Assembly (NCBI GenBank): GCA_020086605.1
Contig: JACBWW010000039.1
Span: forward strand, 4,907,798-4,971,797
Direction of reading: 5' to 3'
Length of the DNA stretch: 64,000 nucleotides
DNA from: Lanius collurio
Lineage: Eukaryota > Chordata > Aves > Passeriformes > Laniidae
In this document: in pieces, positions 1 through 13,296 of the stretch
Layout: the number at the start of each line of letters is the position of its first letter
Numbering within the stretch: position 1 is the first letter of the stretch
The notes under the pieces: model-generated
Told to the model about the DNA's origin: nothing
Database searches by the model: none
Seen by the model: only the letters and a program-made list of their open reading frames with translations
Program-made: the position numbers and the translations under genes

Positions 1-3000
1 TCCAGAGCTGGGCACGGTTACTTTGTATGAAGTGGCTGGAACTATTTTACATTCCATCACTGCCTTGTTTTACTTTTTTGCTATGTTTAGCCCTTGGTTC
101 ACAGACTTCCTTTCCCCAGCAACTCCAAGCCACCCTGCATTTCAAGAAAACCACCGAAATCTCTGCATAGAACTGGAAACTTTCTGTCATTGCTTTCACC
201 CCATGCCCGCTGGGCAAAGGCAAATGCTGTCAAATGTGTGTCTGAGAGGGCAGTGAGAAGGGTTTGCTGTCAGCTACACCTGCAGTGTTTGTTTTCCCCA
301 GCACCAAATTCCCCCTCCTCAGCCTCAGGGAGAGCCAAGGAGAGACCCCAGAGGTAAGACAGGAGTGGGGATTTGGGGTGCAAACTGCTTGAAATGCCAA
401 GAAGGAAGGTGTTGCCTTCTGTGCTGGGTGGTCTGTGCCCAGTGCTTCGGGAACAGCGGGGTCATGGCAAAATCCACAGGGGCTCCACCTCAGACACTCA
501 GCACCATCAAGGCAAAGGTGTTTTGGGGGGGATCTGCAGTGGGGGGTGGCTGCCAGGTGATAGGGATTGGAGAGTTCAGCCAGAACTTCCCAGTCAGTAT
601 CTCAAAATGCTGTGGAACCACACAGTCCTATTCTGTGCATGTCCCAATATAATCTTTATATTTTTATGTATGTATATATATTGGTGCTGCATCCAGTTGC
701 AGCCTGCACTCATCTGTATTCAGTTAGGATTTGCATAGTGGGGACATCAAATCTTGTGCCCTGTCCTTCTCAGGGCTCTGTTCTGGCCGAGTTAGAGAAA
801 AAAAAAAGGCAGAAAACCACTATGGATGCAAGGGGAATAAACATCCTGGAGAAAATCTTCCTATCTCTGCTGGCAATCAGCTTCTGTGCTGGAGCAGAAG
901 GGATTAGATCCTTCAGAGAAAGATAAACCCCTTCTATCTGACTTGGTGGAGAAAACTCTCACTTTGTAGATAAATCTCCCTGTGTGCCATCTTCAGGGCT
1001 GTTTATCCTCTGTGCATCTCCCAGGCTAATTACAGGCAGTGGCTTTCTTTGTGTGCAGTGTCCTGCAGTTCTGAGCATTGTGCTCTTGGGTTTTTATGTG
1101 CCATGAAAATCAGGGACTCAGGAGAAGTCTGCAAATGCAGAATATGCAAAAAATGGCTCAGGAGTGTCCGTCCTCCTTTCTGTGCATGTTTCACCTCCCC
1201 AAATTGAATCATTCCCATATTTTCTCTCTCCCCCTCAGCAAGGACATGCCTTTTAATTCAGGATTTTGTCTTTCCATCACTTCAACCCTAAAGTCTCTCA
1301 TACCTAAGCAGCATGGTGGTTGTCCAGTTCCCACCAGTAAGCCTGGTGTTCTCACCTGCAGTTCTCACCTACAGCCAGACTCTGATATCATTTATGCATT
1401 GAACCTAAGCTAAATATTGATTTCAGTGGTGTTTCTCATGATTTGCATTTGTGTAACAAAATTGTTCCTGCTACAAATACCCATTTTCCCTCCAATTTAA
1501 TGGAAATATGATTCTTCATGTGGGAATAATTCTGTTTGGTTTTTAAAACTGGCTGCACTGGGGACTGAGTTTTCCAAGTAAAAAAACTCCTGACTTTGCA
1601 TAGTCCAGACTACAAATTTTTCTTTGGTAATAGGAACCTCTCATTTTCCTGTGGCAAACTTTCACAAAAGGAGTCCATTCAGTCATGTTGTCATACCCCA
1701 CACAGTTATTAATGAGCTCAGGGATGGAGACACAGTAGAGGGGTAACCCACTAATGATCCCTTATTGATTTCACTGCAAACCTGCAGGTGTCACGGGATT
1801 TAATACTGCATTTGAGGACAAAAAGAAGTATTTTTGTAAGGAATCAGCATCTCTCTGCAATTTCAAACCACGGTATCAAAATAGGTCCTTCAGTAGGAGC
1901 CTTTAAAGTAATTTCCTTTGCTTGTGCAAAGCCTCTACTACTTTGCTCTTAGTATTTCGACCCATTATATTTTACTGCCTTCTTTCCTTTTTATGACCCC
2001 ATTTTTATTTACAGTACAGCCCTTAATTTAGTAGTGCTGACACAGTTACATTTGCAGCAATAGCTTAATTACCATATATTCATGAATAGGGTGGTTAGGG
2101 ATAGTAGCTACAGAACATGACAGATTCATTTGCATTATTATCATTAGCATGCTGCACAAACGAGTTTATGTTTGGGAAGGAACTGTTTAATGGGGCTATA
2201 TTGGTTCCATAAGAACCCAAGTCTGGAGGAGAGGAGTGAGCTGCCACTAGCACCATACTGGCCTGAAACCTCTGCAAACTGCACTGTGATCATGCTGACA
2301 GATGGTATTCAATGCCATTTTCCTACTCAGCAGAAAATGGAAAAATATAATAAAGACACGACAGAGATTAGAGTCTTTATCAATGAGACTTGAAATCTAG
2401 TGCACCATATGCTTGGTATAAAAAGAAACATTCATCTGAAAAAATTAAAGCAGAGCATAGGCTGAATTTATCTGTTACTCTTTGTAGACTTCGTGGTTAG
2501 GTTTTAATCCATAATTTTAAACACAAGTGTAACTGTAGTGAGTGATAACGTGGTGCTCCAACATCTTCCTTGCTCTCTAGTAGCAAGTCCTTCCCTCAGT
2601 GCTCTCCAAATGAAACTCTCTCTGTGCTAAGGTGATTTTGTCAGCAGGAAATGGGCTGGCACCAGCTGGTGCTCTCAGACCTCCTCCCCAGCCCTGACCC
2701 AGTGCCTGGGGCAGAGGGATGGGAGCCAGCACAGGCTGACCTTTCCTTTGGCAAAGGCCCAAAGATTCATCTCCAGACATCCACAGCCAAGGCTGGTGTT
2801 TCTGCCAGGATTATTGTGGCTGCTTTACTGGCTGTTCCTCAGTGGCAACACATGAGGCTTGCTGAGTGCTTGAAATGTGGGCTCACACACTCTGCTAATG
2901 AATCAGGGATTGCAGGGGTGGGCATCATTCCTGGCAAAATGCCAGTGGCCAGTTCAGGTGTATGGGAAATTCTGGACCACCACCACTGGCTGCACGTGGT

Positions 3001-6000
3001 CCATCCCTGGGCACACATTCACTGCACAAAGAGGGAGTGGCAGAGCTCGAATCACTGACATGCTCAGGTGTGTGCCTGATGCTTGGCACAGGAGAAGTTC
3101 CTCTGGAGTTACTGCACTTGCTGAAAATCAGGGGTTTACTGAGTCCCTAATGTGGAGCAGGGATCAGGTCTGAGGGAGCAGGGAAGCCAAAATGCTGCTG
3201 TGAGTGTCCCCTGAGGACATGAGTTCTGTTTATGCCATGAGGTAAAAGCTGGGAAGGCTGAGGACACAGACAGGAATGACAACTCTGCTCCCACTGGGGC
3301 AGGGGGAGGTTTCCCAGCCTTAGTGATGAATTTGCAATACACAAAACTGGTGATTTGGAAAAGGAACCATTTTCCCCCCTCTTAACCTGTTAGCTTGTTC
3401 TTTGGGGTAGGCACTAGTCTGAACAACAGCTTCCTCCAACCACACTTGCATGAGAGAACAGGAATTTGTTTGGAACAGGTAGAAAGGACATTCAGCTCAT
3501 TTTCATTCTCTTCTGACACTCCAGAATACGACAAGAGAAGAGATATGTTCGGTTTTCTTATTCACCCAGATGAGATTGCTGAGACAGCAGGGCCATAAAA
3601 CCCAAAACTTGTACCTGGCTGAGCCCTGGGAAAGCTTAATCACACACAGTGAATATAAAAACACTTAACAGTACAGCTTGTGTGAGAAACTGCTCTGGGG
3701 GAAGATTTTTTGGTTAAAAACTGAGCTCATCTGTGTTGAGAAACACTGAGGTGCTGGGTCTGTGCCTTTTCAAGGGTCCCTCATAAGTCACTACTCAAGA
3801 GGGGCACCCCCAAGGCCTCAGTGCTTGTACTCAAATCCTGCTCACCCCTGGTTTCTGTGGCATGATACCAAAGACATAAATGCCTTATCTACATCAAGGG
3901 TCTTATCAGTTTAACACAAATTCCCTTGTTCCTTTTCTCCCTGAATCAGGCTGAAACACTTAGAGACCATAAATCCCATAATTTCTTGCTGGTTTAAGTC
4001 CATATTGGTTATGTGCAGCACCAGTGAGAGGGGCTGTGGATAAACCCTTCACTCAGAAGTTGGACATGTCCGTGCTGGATCGTGCTGGATGTCACTGTAG
4101 CAGCCAGGAGAGATGACAAAGGGGACAAGCAGACAGCAACCCTTTCCTAGGAAGTGTTCCCAGACTCCCACAGGCAGCACTGGCACTTCCCAGTCCAGAG
4201 GTTCTGTCCCGGTATTTGAGATCCCACAAAGTTGTTTCCATCTATAATTTTTCCCCTCTTGTTTTTGAGCTTTGTAATCTTCTAGCACAGCACCCTGTGG
4301 CAAGGAGTTCTGATGTTAATTCACATATTCTCTTAAAAACTCTGCTTTTAACTGATTATCTGCTTGTTGTCTTCCATTCCTGAAGTTGATTGACCCCCAC
4401 ACTGACAATCCCATGACCCTGGATGTTCCTGGCTTCAGGATGTGCCAGCAGGATGGATCTGTCAGGGCTGCAGAAGAGTTCTATTGGAATAAGACTTGGT
4501 CTCTGTGTTCCCAAGCAGCAAAAACACACTATATTACTCAGCAGTATATTCATGCTATAAATACACTTTTTTTTTTTGCATTAATTCATCCTTATTTACC
4601 ACAGCAGATAACAGAACTCCGGGCTCAGATCCATGCAGCAATAAAAAAACGACAGAAATTTCTCCCAGATTATAAAGATTTGTCATGTTGTCACTACGTT
4701 TATTTTCTCCATCCATTTCTCTCCTTTCTGTGCATTGCTTTATGCTCTGCAGGGCCCTCAGGGGATGAGAAGAGGGTATTGTTTTGAAAAATATAAGGGT
4801 TTTTTGATTAAAGGATACAAAATTAATTTGCTTCACAGGGCCTGGAAGCACATTATTTGACAACTGTACTTCACTGAACAAACACAGCACACATGGCCAA
4901 ATTCATCATGTTGATCACCAGACCCTGGCCACTTGTTCTCCAGACTGGGGCATCTCTTTTGCAATCAGAGAATGTGAATTTGGTAAAACACATGGAAACA
5001 CAGCTTGGTTTTTTGTTTTTTATTCACTAGCTTGCACCAGGTTAGAGGAATGATGTGGCTACAGCTCCCAGTGAAATGGGGAGAGCGTTGGAGCACAGCC
5101 CTGACCACAGTGGTGACACCACAAAGACCAGTGCTGGAGACTCAACTATCCCCACTGGTAACCCCAGTTTAGGTTTAGTAGCAGGGTTTAGTTCAGGGTT
5201 AGGTCCTAACCAACCAGCAGAGATCAGAAGAGTCACAGTGGTTTTCTCTGAAGAGTAGATTTTTTTCCATTTAAAGGACTGGGAATTGAGGTTCAGAGTC
5301 ACATCTGGATGGACACCAGGGCCCCACCACTGCCCTCATGCTGGTCCACATCCCAGCTACCAGGCACTGCACTCTGAGATATTTTGGATATGTGATGCTC
5401 TTAAAACAGAGCATAGTCCTTGGGCAGACACCGTTAGTAACTGGGAAATAGACCTGAAGACAATGTGCTTTTTTGGGTATTTATACACCAGAAAATGGGG
5501 GAGAGAAATCTTCATGGCTGCCCTGCCCTGGGAAGGCACATCTGTACCATGCTGTCCCTGTGGATGCAGCTCTGGGGGGAAATTCCCTTGGTGCACAATA
5601 CTTCCATTGCCTGCTAAGCCTCTGTTTTGCTTTGTGTTTTCGAGTGCAACAAGGAAGAGCCCAAAATTACTCACACAGGCAGAAATGTCACTATGGAAAC
5701 AAGGAGACAGTTTAGCCTAGTTTGGCCAGTATTGACAGAGCTGGTCTAATAACCCAGAACATGGTGCGACCCTGGCTGTCTGCAGGGAGCTCCTGAGGAG
5801 CACAAACCCTTAAATCTTCCAAAATATCTCTGCATTTGGCCTAACAGACATTATCAACTCTTCCCTATTCTCCCAGGGCCTTCCCATATCTAAAGGACTT
5901 TGGGAGCTCACGGATGGGACGAGACTGGGGCAAGCCTTGTGAGGACACCCTGTTTTCCTGTCCCAGCCTGTCCACTGGGACAGATGTGTCTCTCCATCAG

Positions 6001-6034
6001 TGTATGTTCAGAAATCACATGATGTTTACATGCA
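1..6034. other. Intergenic, no gene recognised
   Basis: Ordinary non-coding sequence, AT-rich around 1.4-2.6 kb. Open frames are short and unrelated to known proteins. A 10-base direct duplication (CGTGCTGGAT) at about 4071-4090 is the only small repeat noticed. Confidence 0.7.
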
Positions 6035-6039
6035 CAGAG
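6035..6039. repeat. Target-site duplication, left copy (CAGAG)
   Basis: Direct 5-bp repeat immediately left of the LTR, identical to 6678-6682. It is produced by staggered cutting during retroviral integration. Confidence 0.75.
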
Positions 6040-6677
6040 TGTAGAAAATATATATGGGGCGTGGTACTCAGTAGGTTCAGGGATGATTTCTACAGTTCAA
6101 GGCAGCTCCTGAAATGTGCAGTTTATTTGCAAGAGTTGTGGGTGCAGGAGCTCTGCTGGAGCTGCCACAGCTCAGAGCATGGCCCAGAGAGAGCGAGAGG
6201 TAGAGCAGGAGAGAGAGTAAGAGAGCTAAAAGTCTGGTTCCATGATATTCTATCTCTTCTTATACTGAATATGGCAATAGTACAACATCCAATCAATAGG
6301 AGACAGAAGTCCTTATAGAATTTACATACAACCTATCAAAACTACTACATTACCATACTGTGTTATATTTTAACTCCTAAAAACTACTTCCTAAAGCTAC
6401 TTTTTTCTTCCCTGCCACACTGGCAGGGTCTCTCTGACCCTTGGACCTTTCTGTTTGCTGAAGCATCCTCTTCTTTACTAAAGACATTGTTCAATCAAGA
6501 GAGATTCTCCTTCAGCTGGCTAGCCTGTTGTTTTTTGGTTGTACATTGACTAACAGCTTGGTATCTTATATTTCAAAGCTAGCTTTCATTTCTATTTCAC
6601 TTACAGGTTTTATATTTCCAGCATCTTTTGCCAAGCAGTCATATTTATAAGGTTTCCTTATTTCATCCTCCCCAACA
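6040..6677 (-). mobile_element. Solo endogenous-retrovirus LTR with 5-bp target-site duplication
   Basis: Read on the minus strand, this 638-bp element starts TGTTGGGGAGG and ends TTTTCTACA, the TG...CA ends of a retroviral LTR. It is flanked by identical 5-bp copies of CAGAG (6035-6039 and 6678-6682), a target-site duplication. Internal landmarks are in the right order: a TATA-like TATAAG at 6264-6259 and AATAAA at 6127-6122, about 135 bases apart, bracketing a short R region, then a U5 of roughly 65 bases. The sequence resembles passerine ERV LTRs I know of, but the exact family is not assigned. No gag, pol or env sequence and no second LTR lie nearby, so this is a solo LTR left by recombination. 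It is non-coding. Confidence 0.85.
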
Positions 6678-6682
6678 CAGAG
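6678..6682. repeat. Target-site duplication, right copy (CAGAG)
   Basis: Direct 5-bp repeat immediately right of the LTR, identical to 6035-6039. Confidence 0.75.
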
Positions 6683-9600
6683 CAGTTCAGGTCTGTTTCC
6701 TGCAGCCCCAGCCTGGGCTCAGGCTGGACAGTGTCCCATGGCACTTGAAAGCACAAAGCACGCTCTGCTGGAGGGCCAGCAGTGACTCCTGCCACAGCAA
6801 ACACATCTCGTGCTTACAGCATAACCAGTTCTGTCAACCCAAGTGAAAATAATGTTATGAAAACAAGCTGGATGAAATCCTGCTGCTTGTGAGCCCTGGA
6901 GAGAGTGCATGTCCCCATCTCCCTTCTCCTCATGATTTATTTGCCTCCTTTTGCCTCAGTCCACGCAGAGACCTTTCAGGAAGCTGCTGCTGTAACCATT
7001 TTTCTCTGCAGATGTGTTCTCTGTGGGGTTTTACCCCGTGGCCACTTGCCTAAAAGATGAGCATGAGGAATACATGGAGATGAGACCCTTCCTGCAGATC
7101 AGCACCAGCTCTCCCTGCCAGCACAGACTCTCACATCTCCTGTGGTATGAAACCAATTTAAGTTGAAAATACAATTAGAAGCAATGATTTTGTAATGGCA
7201 GTGTTTTAAATACCTTCCAGACAAATCTGTATCCAGAGAGAAACTCAATGTGGCATCCAAGTGATAGTTCCCAAAAAAGAGTGAGCAAGAATAAGCTCCC
7301 AAGGACCCCCTTAGGGAAATTTTGGATAGTTATTCCTGCCAAAGGTGAGGAACATGCTCAGGGCTCCCACCAATCCCAGAGACCCTCAGCTTGAGCCAGT
7401 TTGCCTCTGGCAAACAAAGCAATGAGTCTGATTGAGATGGTTTTGCTGCTGTTTTTATTGCTTTGTGGAGTCAATTACTGGTGAAGAAGGGAAAGAGAAG
7501 GAAAAGGCAGTTTTTAACCATCCTGGGCAGATCAAACCTTCTCTGTCCCAGAATACCAGAAGTGCTTGGTGGCCCCAGAGCTCCTGCAGGGAACAGGACC
7601 AAGCCTGCTCCCTGGGAAGTGTTCCCAGCAGTGCTGGGAGCTGTAGGGGAGAGCTTCAGGGGTGATGCTCTCACCTTAATCCCTGAGCCACACTCAGCTT
7701 TAGCTCAGCCTTTGAACACAAAACCTGTTCCAGTGTAGTCAGTCACCATCCACACCTGAGCAGCAACAGAAAGCAGAAACCTTCAGCTTTTTCAAGCCTT
7801 CACCCAGCTCAGGTCAAAGTTAACTTGCAGGGACAACTTTTGTCAGTCTCTCCATGGAAGCAGCAAAGCCAGTGCAGGGCTGGGAGCTGAATTTGGGGAG
7901 AGGAGAAAGACACACACACACAGACACACTCCCACCCCGAATTTCCTTAGCAGGCATTAGAGGATGCTTTCAGTACAACCAGGGAGCTGTGACCAAAGGT
8001 TGGCACCATTTCAGAAAGGCATGAATTCCTAAAAGGAAATAATTTTTAAGGATAATTAATTGACCCATTTCATCTTTTACTTTTATTCTTTTTTTCCTTT
8101 TATGTGCTATTTCCTCAGCCCATCATTCCTAATCTGTAACTGAGTCGTCTTTTACGCAATCACATTTCTTACAATAGGCATCTTAAAAGAAAATTAATCC
8201 TAAAGAATCAAATCTATCCTGGTCCTTTCTGGGCTCATGTTTCTGATCTGATCCATTTTTTCCATGCTGCTCAAAAGGAGTGGAAATAAATCTTCCTGCA
8301 AATCACTGCCTCCTTCAACCTGTGATTCCTCTTGTATGATTCATTTAGTTCTGTATAGGAAATAAAATGAGGCGAGATGATAATTTTTCCCCACTAAGGC
8401 AGGTTTATATTGGGACTTGTTGGAGTCCAGCACTTCTTACTCTTCTTACTCTCACTGTGGTACTACTAAAAACACACAGCAAAGTGAGCTGGTGAAGAAG
8501 AGCTGTGAAAAATGCGAGGGATCTGCCAGGTTTCTCCATGTTAGGAAACACAAGGGTTTTGTCTCAGGCTGCTCTAGTAAACAGAATGTAAAAATGCAGA
8601 GTGAGAGATGGAATAATCTCCCATACACAATCTAATTTCTGTGGGAGGAAGACGTCTGCACCCTTAGTTATACTGAACATGTTCTCCTTTGCCTGCATTG
8701 TGCTCTCGAGTCTCTAAAAGATTCCCCTTGGAGAACATTGAAATGAAAGACTGAATCAAGAATGAATTAATTGTGCTCAGTCATTTTAATGCTCACCTTA
8801 CCTGGTCCTTTGGAGCAGTGGGAAGAGCAGCTGCTGCTCTGCCCTGGCAGTTTCTGCTCCCTGCAGCCAGGGAAAAACAGAATGTTTGTTTTTAATTTTT
8901 ATTTCAGCCCCCAGCAAACAGGAAACGTTTGCTGATGCCAAAGTGGTACCTGTCCTGTGATGAGCCTGGGCAAAATGCAGGGTCCTGCTGAGCTTTGTCA
9001 GGAGCATTTGCTCTCCCAAGGTCTTCTCTTCAAATTTAGCCAGGAAGGCTCTGGTGCAGGAGTATCACATCCAAACTGGTATTTCAGCATTGATATGTCA
9101 CCTTTCAGTCCTGTTTCAGCTCTCCAAGTCCCTTTACAGACTGGAGGTCACCCCAGCAGGTTGACCAGGCCTGAGAGCAGAGACCTGATCAAGTTGCCCT
9201 CTGGTGACCCCTCCAAACCCAGCCTACCATGGCAATCAAAGTTGGTGGCTTTAATTTAAGACCTAAATAGTGCCGTGACAGCTTCAATCCCCCACTAAAC
9301 ATCATCCTTTCCAAGCCCAAGTCCCTGCCACCAACTGGGGAAATTATTCCCACTTTGATGTGGGGCATGGATGCTGTGGCAGGCAGTTCCTCCTCTTGGA
9401 GCACCATTTGGCTTCACACACAGTGTTCTCTGGACCTGGTTTGTGGCCAAGGAGCCAGTGGGAATGTCTTGGGGGCATGGTGAGTCCTGGGGAGAGACTG
9501 CAGCGTTCCTTGTCATCAGATGTGGTGGGGAGCACTGTCTGAAAGTGGATGTGAAAATAAGAATAGTCCCAAAAGGCTTGAGTCAGTATTACTGCCCACA

Positions 9601-10813
9601 AAACCTGCCTGATTTTAATTTTGGAAGTGTTTCTGCTGTGCTGCTCTGAGCTTATCAGACCTTTCATTCAGCACAGGCTGTCTCAGACCAGTCCAGAGGT
9701 TACTGAGCACTCAGGATGTGCAGTGGGGGAGAAGAAGAGAGAAAAGATGTCTGGAACTTGGATATTTCCTGCAAAGAAGTGCTGTTTCTATGCCACAAAT
9801 CAAGTGCTCTTTGAATTTGCAAGGCTCTCTGCCTCTTCTGCAGTGGCACAGAAAAGTCACCAACCCCTCAGCAGGGCCTTATGCCCATTGACTTTAAGGC
9901 ACATTGGAGAACAATCCATAACAAACACAGGTTACCAAAAAAGTCACAGATATCAGCCTGAGTGAACATTTTGGCCCTGGATGCAGCAGTGCCAAGTCAA
10001 AAAACAAGCAGACACACACAGCTCAGCTTTCTTCATAAAAGCACACTTTAAATGGATGTCATCCCTATATATTTTTAGCTTGTAATGTGAATTTTCACCC
10101 CTTTAAAATTAACTTCCCTTCTGACATATGATGTGATTGTTCTTCACATCTTAGATTCTGCATTAGCTGTTGGAATTCAAGACTCTTTTTTCCTCTTTTT
10201 GTCTTAATAACAAAGTTCAGTTTAAAAAAAAGTTTGTCTTCATATGCCTTTCCCATGTGTGTGTAAAACTCACAGGCAGCTCCAGAGCTGCCTCCTGATC
10301 TGAAAGCCCTCCATGAGTTTTTATAAACTCTACACTGTGTTGCTGTCATTTTGTATTTAACAGCAGGTGCTATTAAAGGACATAAAATATGTCAGTGTAA
10401 CCCCCCAGAGGAAAAGGGAGAGGAGGGTCTGGGTTGCAGAGCTTTGTGTGCAGCAGGAGAGTGACAAGTGGTGGGTGTTTGGTTCTGGCACGTTCTCCTG
10501 GCAGGCTCCCTGCCTTGAGGGGTGGAGAGTTGTGGTACCACTCGTGTGGCACCAGCTCTTCATACATGAATTGTAAATTCTGATCCTCCCTTTTTTGGGG
10601 GGGGAGTTTTTACTGAGGAAAAGGCAGGGCACTATTTCTTGTTTAGCAAACAGATCTCCTGATGTTCCCAAATGGGGAGGGAAAGGAAATCCCCAATGAT
10701 CCAGGAGTCATCAGTCACTGTCACATGGAATTGGCTGGGGTGTAAAGGCAGCATTGAGGTATCAGTGCCATCCCTGGGCTCTGGGGACAGGGTGGTGACA
10801 GATTGGGACAAAG
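6683..10813. other. Intergenic, no gene recognised
   Basis: Unremarkable sequence with one CA microsatellite. I found no exon, repeat body or RNA gene. Confidence 0.7.
7911..7929. repeat. (CA)n microsatellite, interrupted
   Basis: CACACACACACAGACACAC, a dinucleotide repeat with one G interruption. Confidence 0.85.
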
Positions 10814-10908
10814 TCAGAGAATCCCAGAAGGTTTGGGGCTGGAAGAGACCTTAAATCTCACCTCATTCCAACCCCCCTGCCATGAGCACACCTTCCACTA
10901 GACCAGGT
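10814..10908 (-). mobile_element. CR1 LINE 3'-end fragment
   Basis: The plus strand begins AGAATCCCAGAAGGTTTGGG and continues through GGAAGAGACCTTAAA to the CTTCCACTAGACCAGG block. This is the reverse complement of the bird CR1 3' end. It is truncated at its 5' side after about 95 bases and is non-coding. Confidence 0.85.
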
Positions 10909-11307
10909 GGAAGGTGTTGGAAGTCAGACCAATGATTTCTACTGCAACCTGGAAAACTTTTTCCCATGCAGCAAACCTGGAACAGAAAGAAGCAGGAAAA
11001 ATTCCAAATTTAGATCCCATCTCTGAATTTCACTGGATCTGCTACATCTCCGAGGCTCTGGGCTTGGCAGAGCAGAGGGTGCTGATATTACCTGCATTTC
11101 CTACATGGGGGATCTCCTCCTCTGCAGTTGTATTTCAAACATATGACGAGATTAAAATATTCTCAGTGGTTCTGTACACATTCAGGTGTGTATATAGAGA
11201 TATAAATATATATTAATATCTGTATATTCATCCACCCCTACTGTGAATCTAGAGCACAACTTCCTTCTAGCCCAAATTTAGATAAAGGTCACAAAACACC
11301 CTGATTT

Positions 11308-11440
11308 TCATAGAGTGGTTTGGGTTGGAAGACACTTGAAAGATCCAAACCCCCTCCCACAGGCAGGGTCACCTTCCACTAGACCAGGTTGCTCAGAAAT
11401 CCATCCAACCTGGCCTTGAGCACTTCCAGGGCTGGGGAAG
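11308..11440 (-). mobile_element. CR1 LINE 3'-end fragment
   Basis: It starts TCATAGAGTGGTTTGGGTTG and includes ACCTTCCACTAGACCAGGTT and CCATCCAACCTGGCCTTGAG, the standard CR1 3' landmarks in reverse complement. It shares the ACTAGACCAGG motif with the copy about 400 bases to the left, suggesting the same subfamily. Confidence 0.88.
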
Positions 11441-12210
11441 TGTTCAAGTGTTCATTTATTTCATCCTGGCAACATCCAGGCTTTGTGCCTTTAGGAATCT
11501 TCTGCTACAGCTGGGCTCTTGCTTGTGCAGCACATGGAATGCAAGCTACAACCTAAAATACTCAGAGGAATTAAAAGCATAAAGGCTGTGGAGTTGTAAA
11601 GTGAAGGAAGGAAAACATTGGTTCACTGGTAAAAAGAAAGAAGGATTTATTTCCTATTTCATTCTTATTACAACGTGGATAATGTCAGTGAGGACAAAAT
11701 GCAAATGGCCTCAGGAAGAGCAGAAACTTCCCCTAAATCAGGGTTTCTCACCCTTTAAGGGGAAAGCAGCTCCCTGAATGGAAACCTGTCATGATTTTGG
11801 TATAAGAACAAGACAGTACAAAGGATGGCAAGAGATGTCAGTGTAAGTGAGGCATGGGGAGTTCTGAGAGCTCGGGAGAGGATGTGAGCTCTCGAGCCAA
11901 AAGGTTGTCAGGAGACAGGGATGAGGATCAGAGCAGCTGGAAACTGCTCAGGACTGGCAGCAAAACCCTTTCCTGCCTGCTGTGAATCCTGTCTCCTGTG
12001 CACAGTTTGAAGTAATACAAAGTAGGCTCTGGAGGAGATAAATTACATTATTAGCTCTTTCTGTCTCACTACCTCGCTCTGCATGGAGATTGCTCTCTTT
12101 CCTGGACAGGGATTGGGAAGCATCACCCTAAAGAGGCTGGGATCACAGAGGGTCTGTGGGGTGCAGGCTGCAAAACCCACCCAACTCGGTGTTACAACAG
12201 TGTAGATGTG

Positions 12211-12225
12211 CACACACACACACAC
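12211..12225. repeat. (CA)n microsatellite
   Basis: About 7.5 uninterrupted CA units. Confidence 0.85.
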
Positions 12226-13070
12226 TGGTGTAAATGTGCACTTGGGCCTGCTAAAATGCAGAGTAAACACTTACAGAACACTGTTTTTGTGTTGTCTTAT
12301 GTTCTCAGTATTATATAGAGGACAACAACAGGAACAGGGAAAGAAACTGGATGTTTTGCTCCAAGCAAAATAACTGCAGTTTTTGACATATATTTAGCTG
12401 AGAAAAGGCAAACTGATATTAAAAAAATAATAAGAAGAGAAAAGCAAAACCCCATTTTTCAAGTTAATTAAACAACCGTAGCAGCCCAAGTTCTTGGTAG
12501 ACTCCTTTGAAATGCACAGTTATCACTCTTGCTTTAAAGCTGACTGTAAAGCACATCCTTTATCTTTACTCTCCCAGCCACCTGCTCTCTGTAGATGAGT
12601 CCAGCTGCAGTGCAAGGAATTGCAATAAAGTGCTGCAAGTGCAGCAAGGCAGAGAAAAGAGGATGACTCCGTGTGTCAGTCACGGGGTACCCTGGGTGGT
12701 GGCTGCAGCTGTGTCCTCTGAAAGCCCCAAATATCTCTAGTGAACGTGGCCTTCAAATAAAAGGTGCCCCACTTTTACCTGTGCCAGGATGGGTCCAAAC
12801 CCTGCTGGGGTGCTCACGATGGAAAAAAATGGCATTTTCACTGTCGTTTACCAAAGTGATCCATTTACTGCAGTCTATTTCATCTGAGGCTCTCCAGATG
12901 CTCCTGCTGTGCATTAATCACCAAGAGAAACCCTGAGGAGGGCTGCAAGAGCCCTGTGCTGCTGAGGCAGGCAAAGAGAAAGAGCTGCTGCAGACAACTG
13001 GAAGGGTTTTTTGCAACATGGCTTGATTGCAACCATGCTGCAATTTTTAATGTGCTTATGATTTAAGATT

Positions 13071-13296
13071 ACAGAATTACAGAATGATTTGGGGTTGGAA
13101 GGGACCTGCAAGATCATCTTGTTTCACCCCATGGGCAGGGACACCTTCTGCTATCCCAGGTGACTGCAACCCTGTCCAGCCTGGCCTTGGACACTGCCAG
13201 GGATCCAGGGGCAGCCACAGCTTCTCTGGGCACCCTGTGCCAGGGCCTCACCATCCTCACAGGGAAAAATCTCTTCCTAAAATCCAAACTAAAGCT
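13071..13296 (-). mobile_element. CR1 LINE 3'-end fragment
   Basis: It runs from ACAGAATTACAGAATGATTT through the TGGCCTTGGACACTGCCAGG and GGGCACCCTGTGCCAGGGCC blocks to CTCTTCCTAAAATCCAAACT. It is the reverse complement of a CR1 3' end of about 225 bases. Confidence 0.9.
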
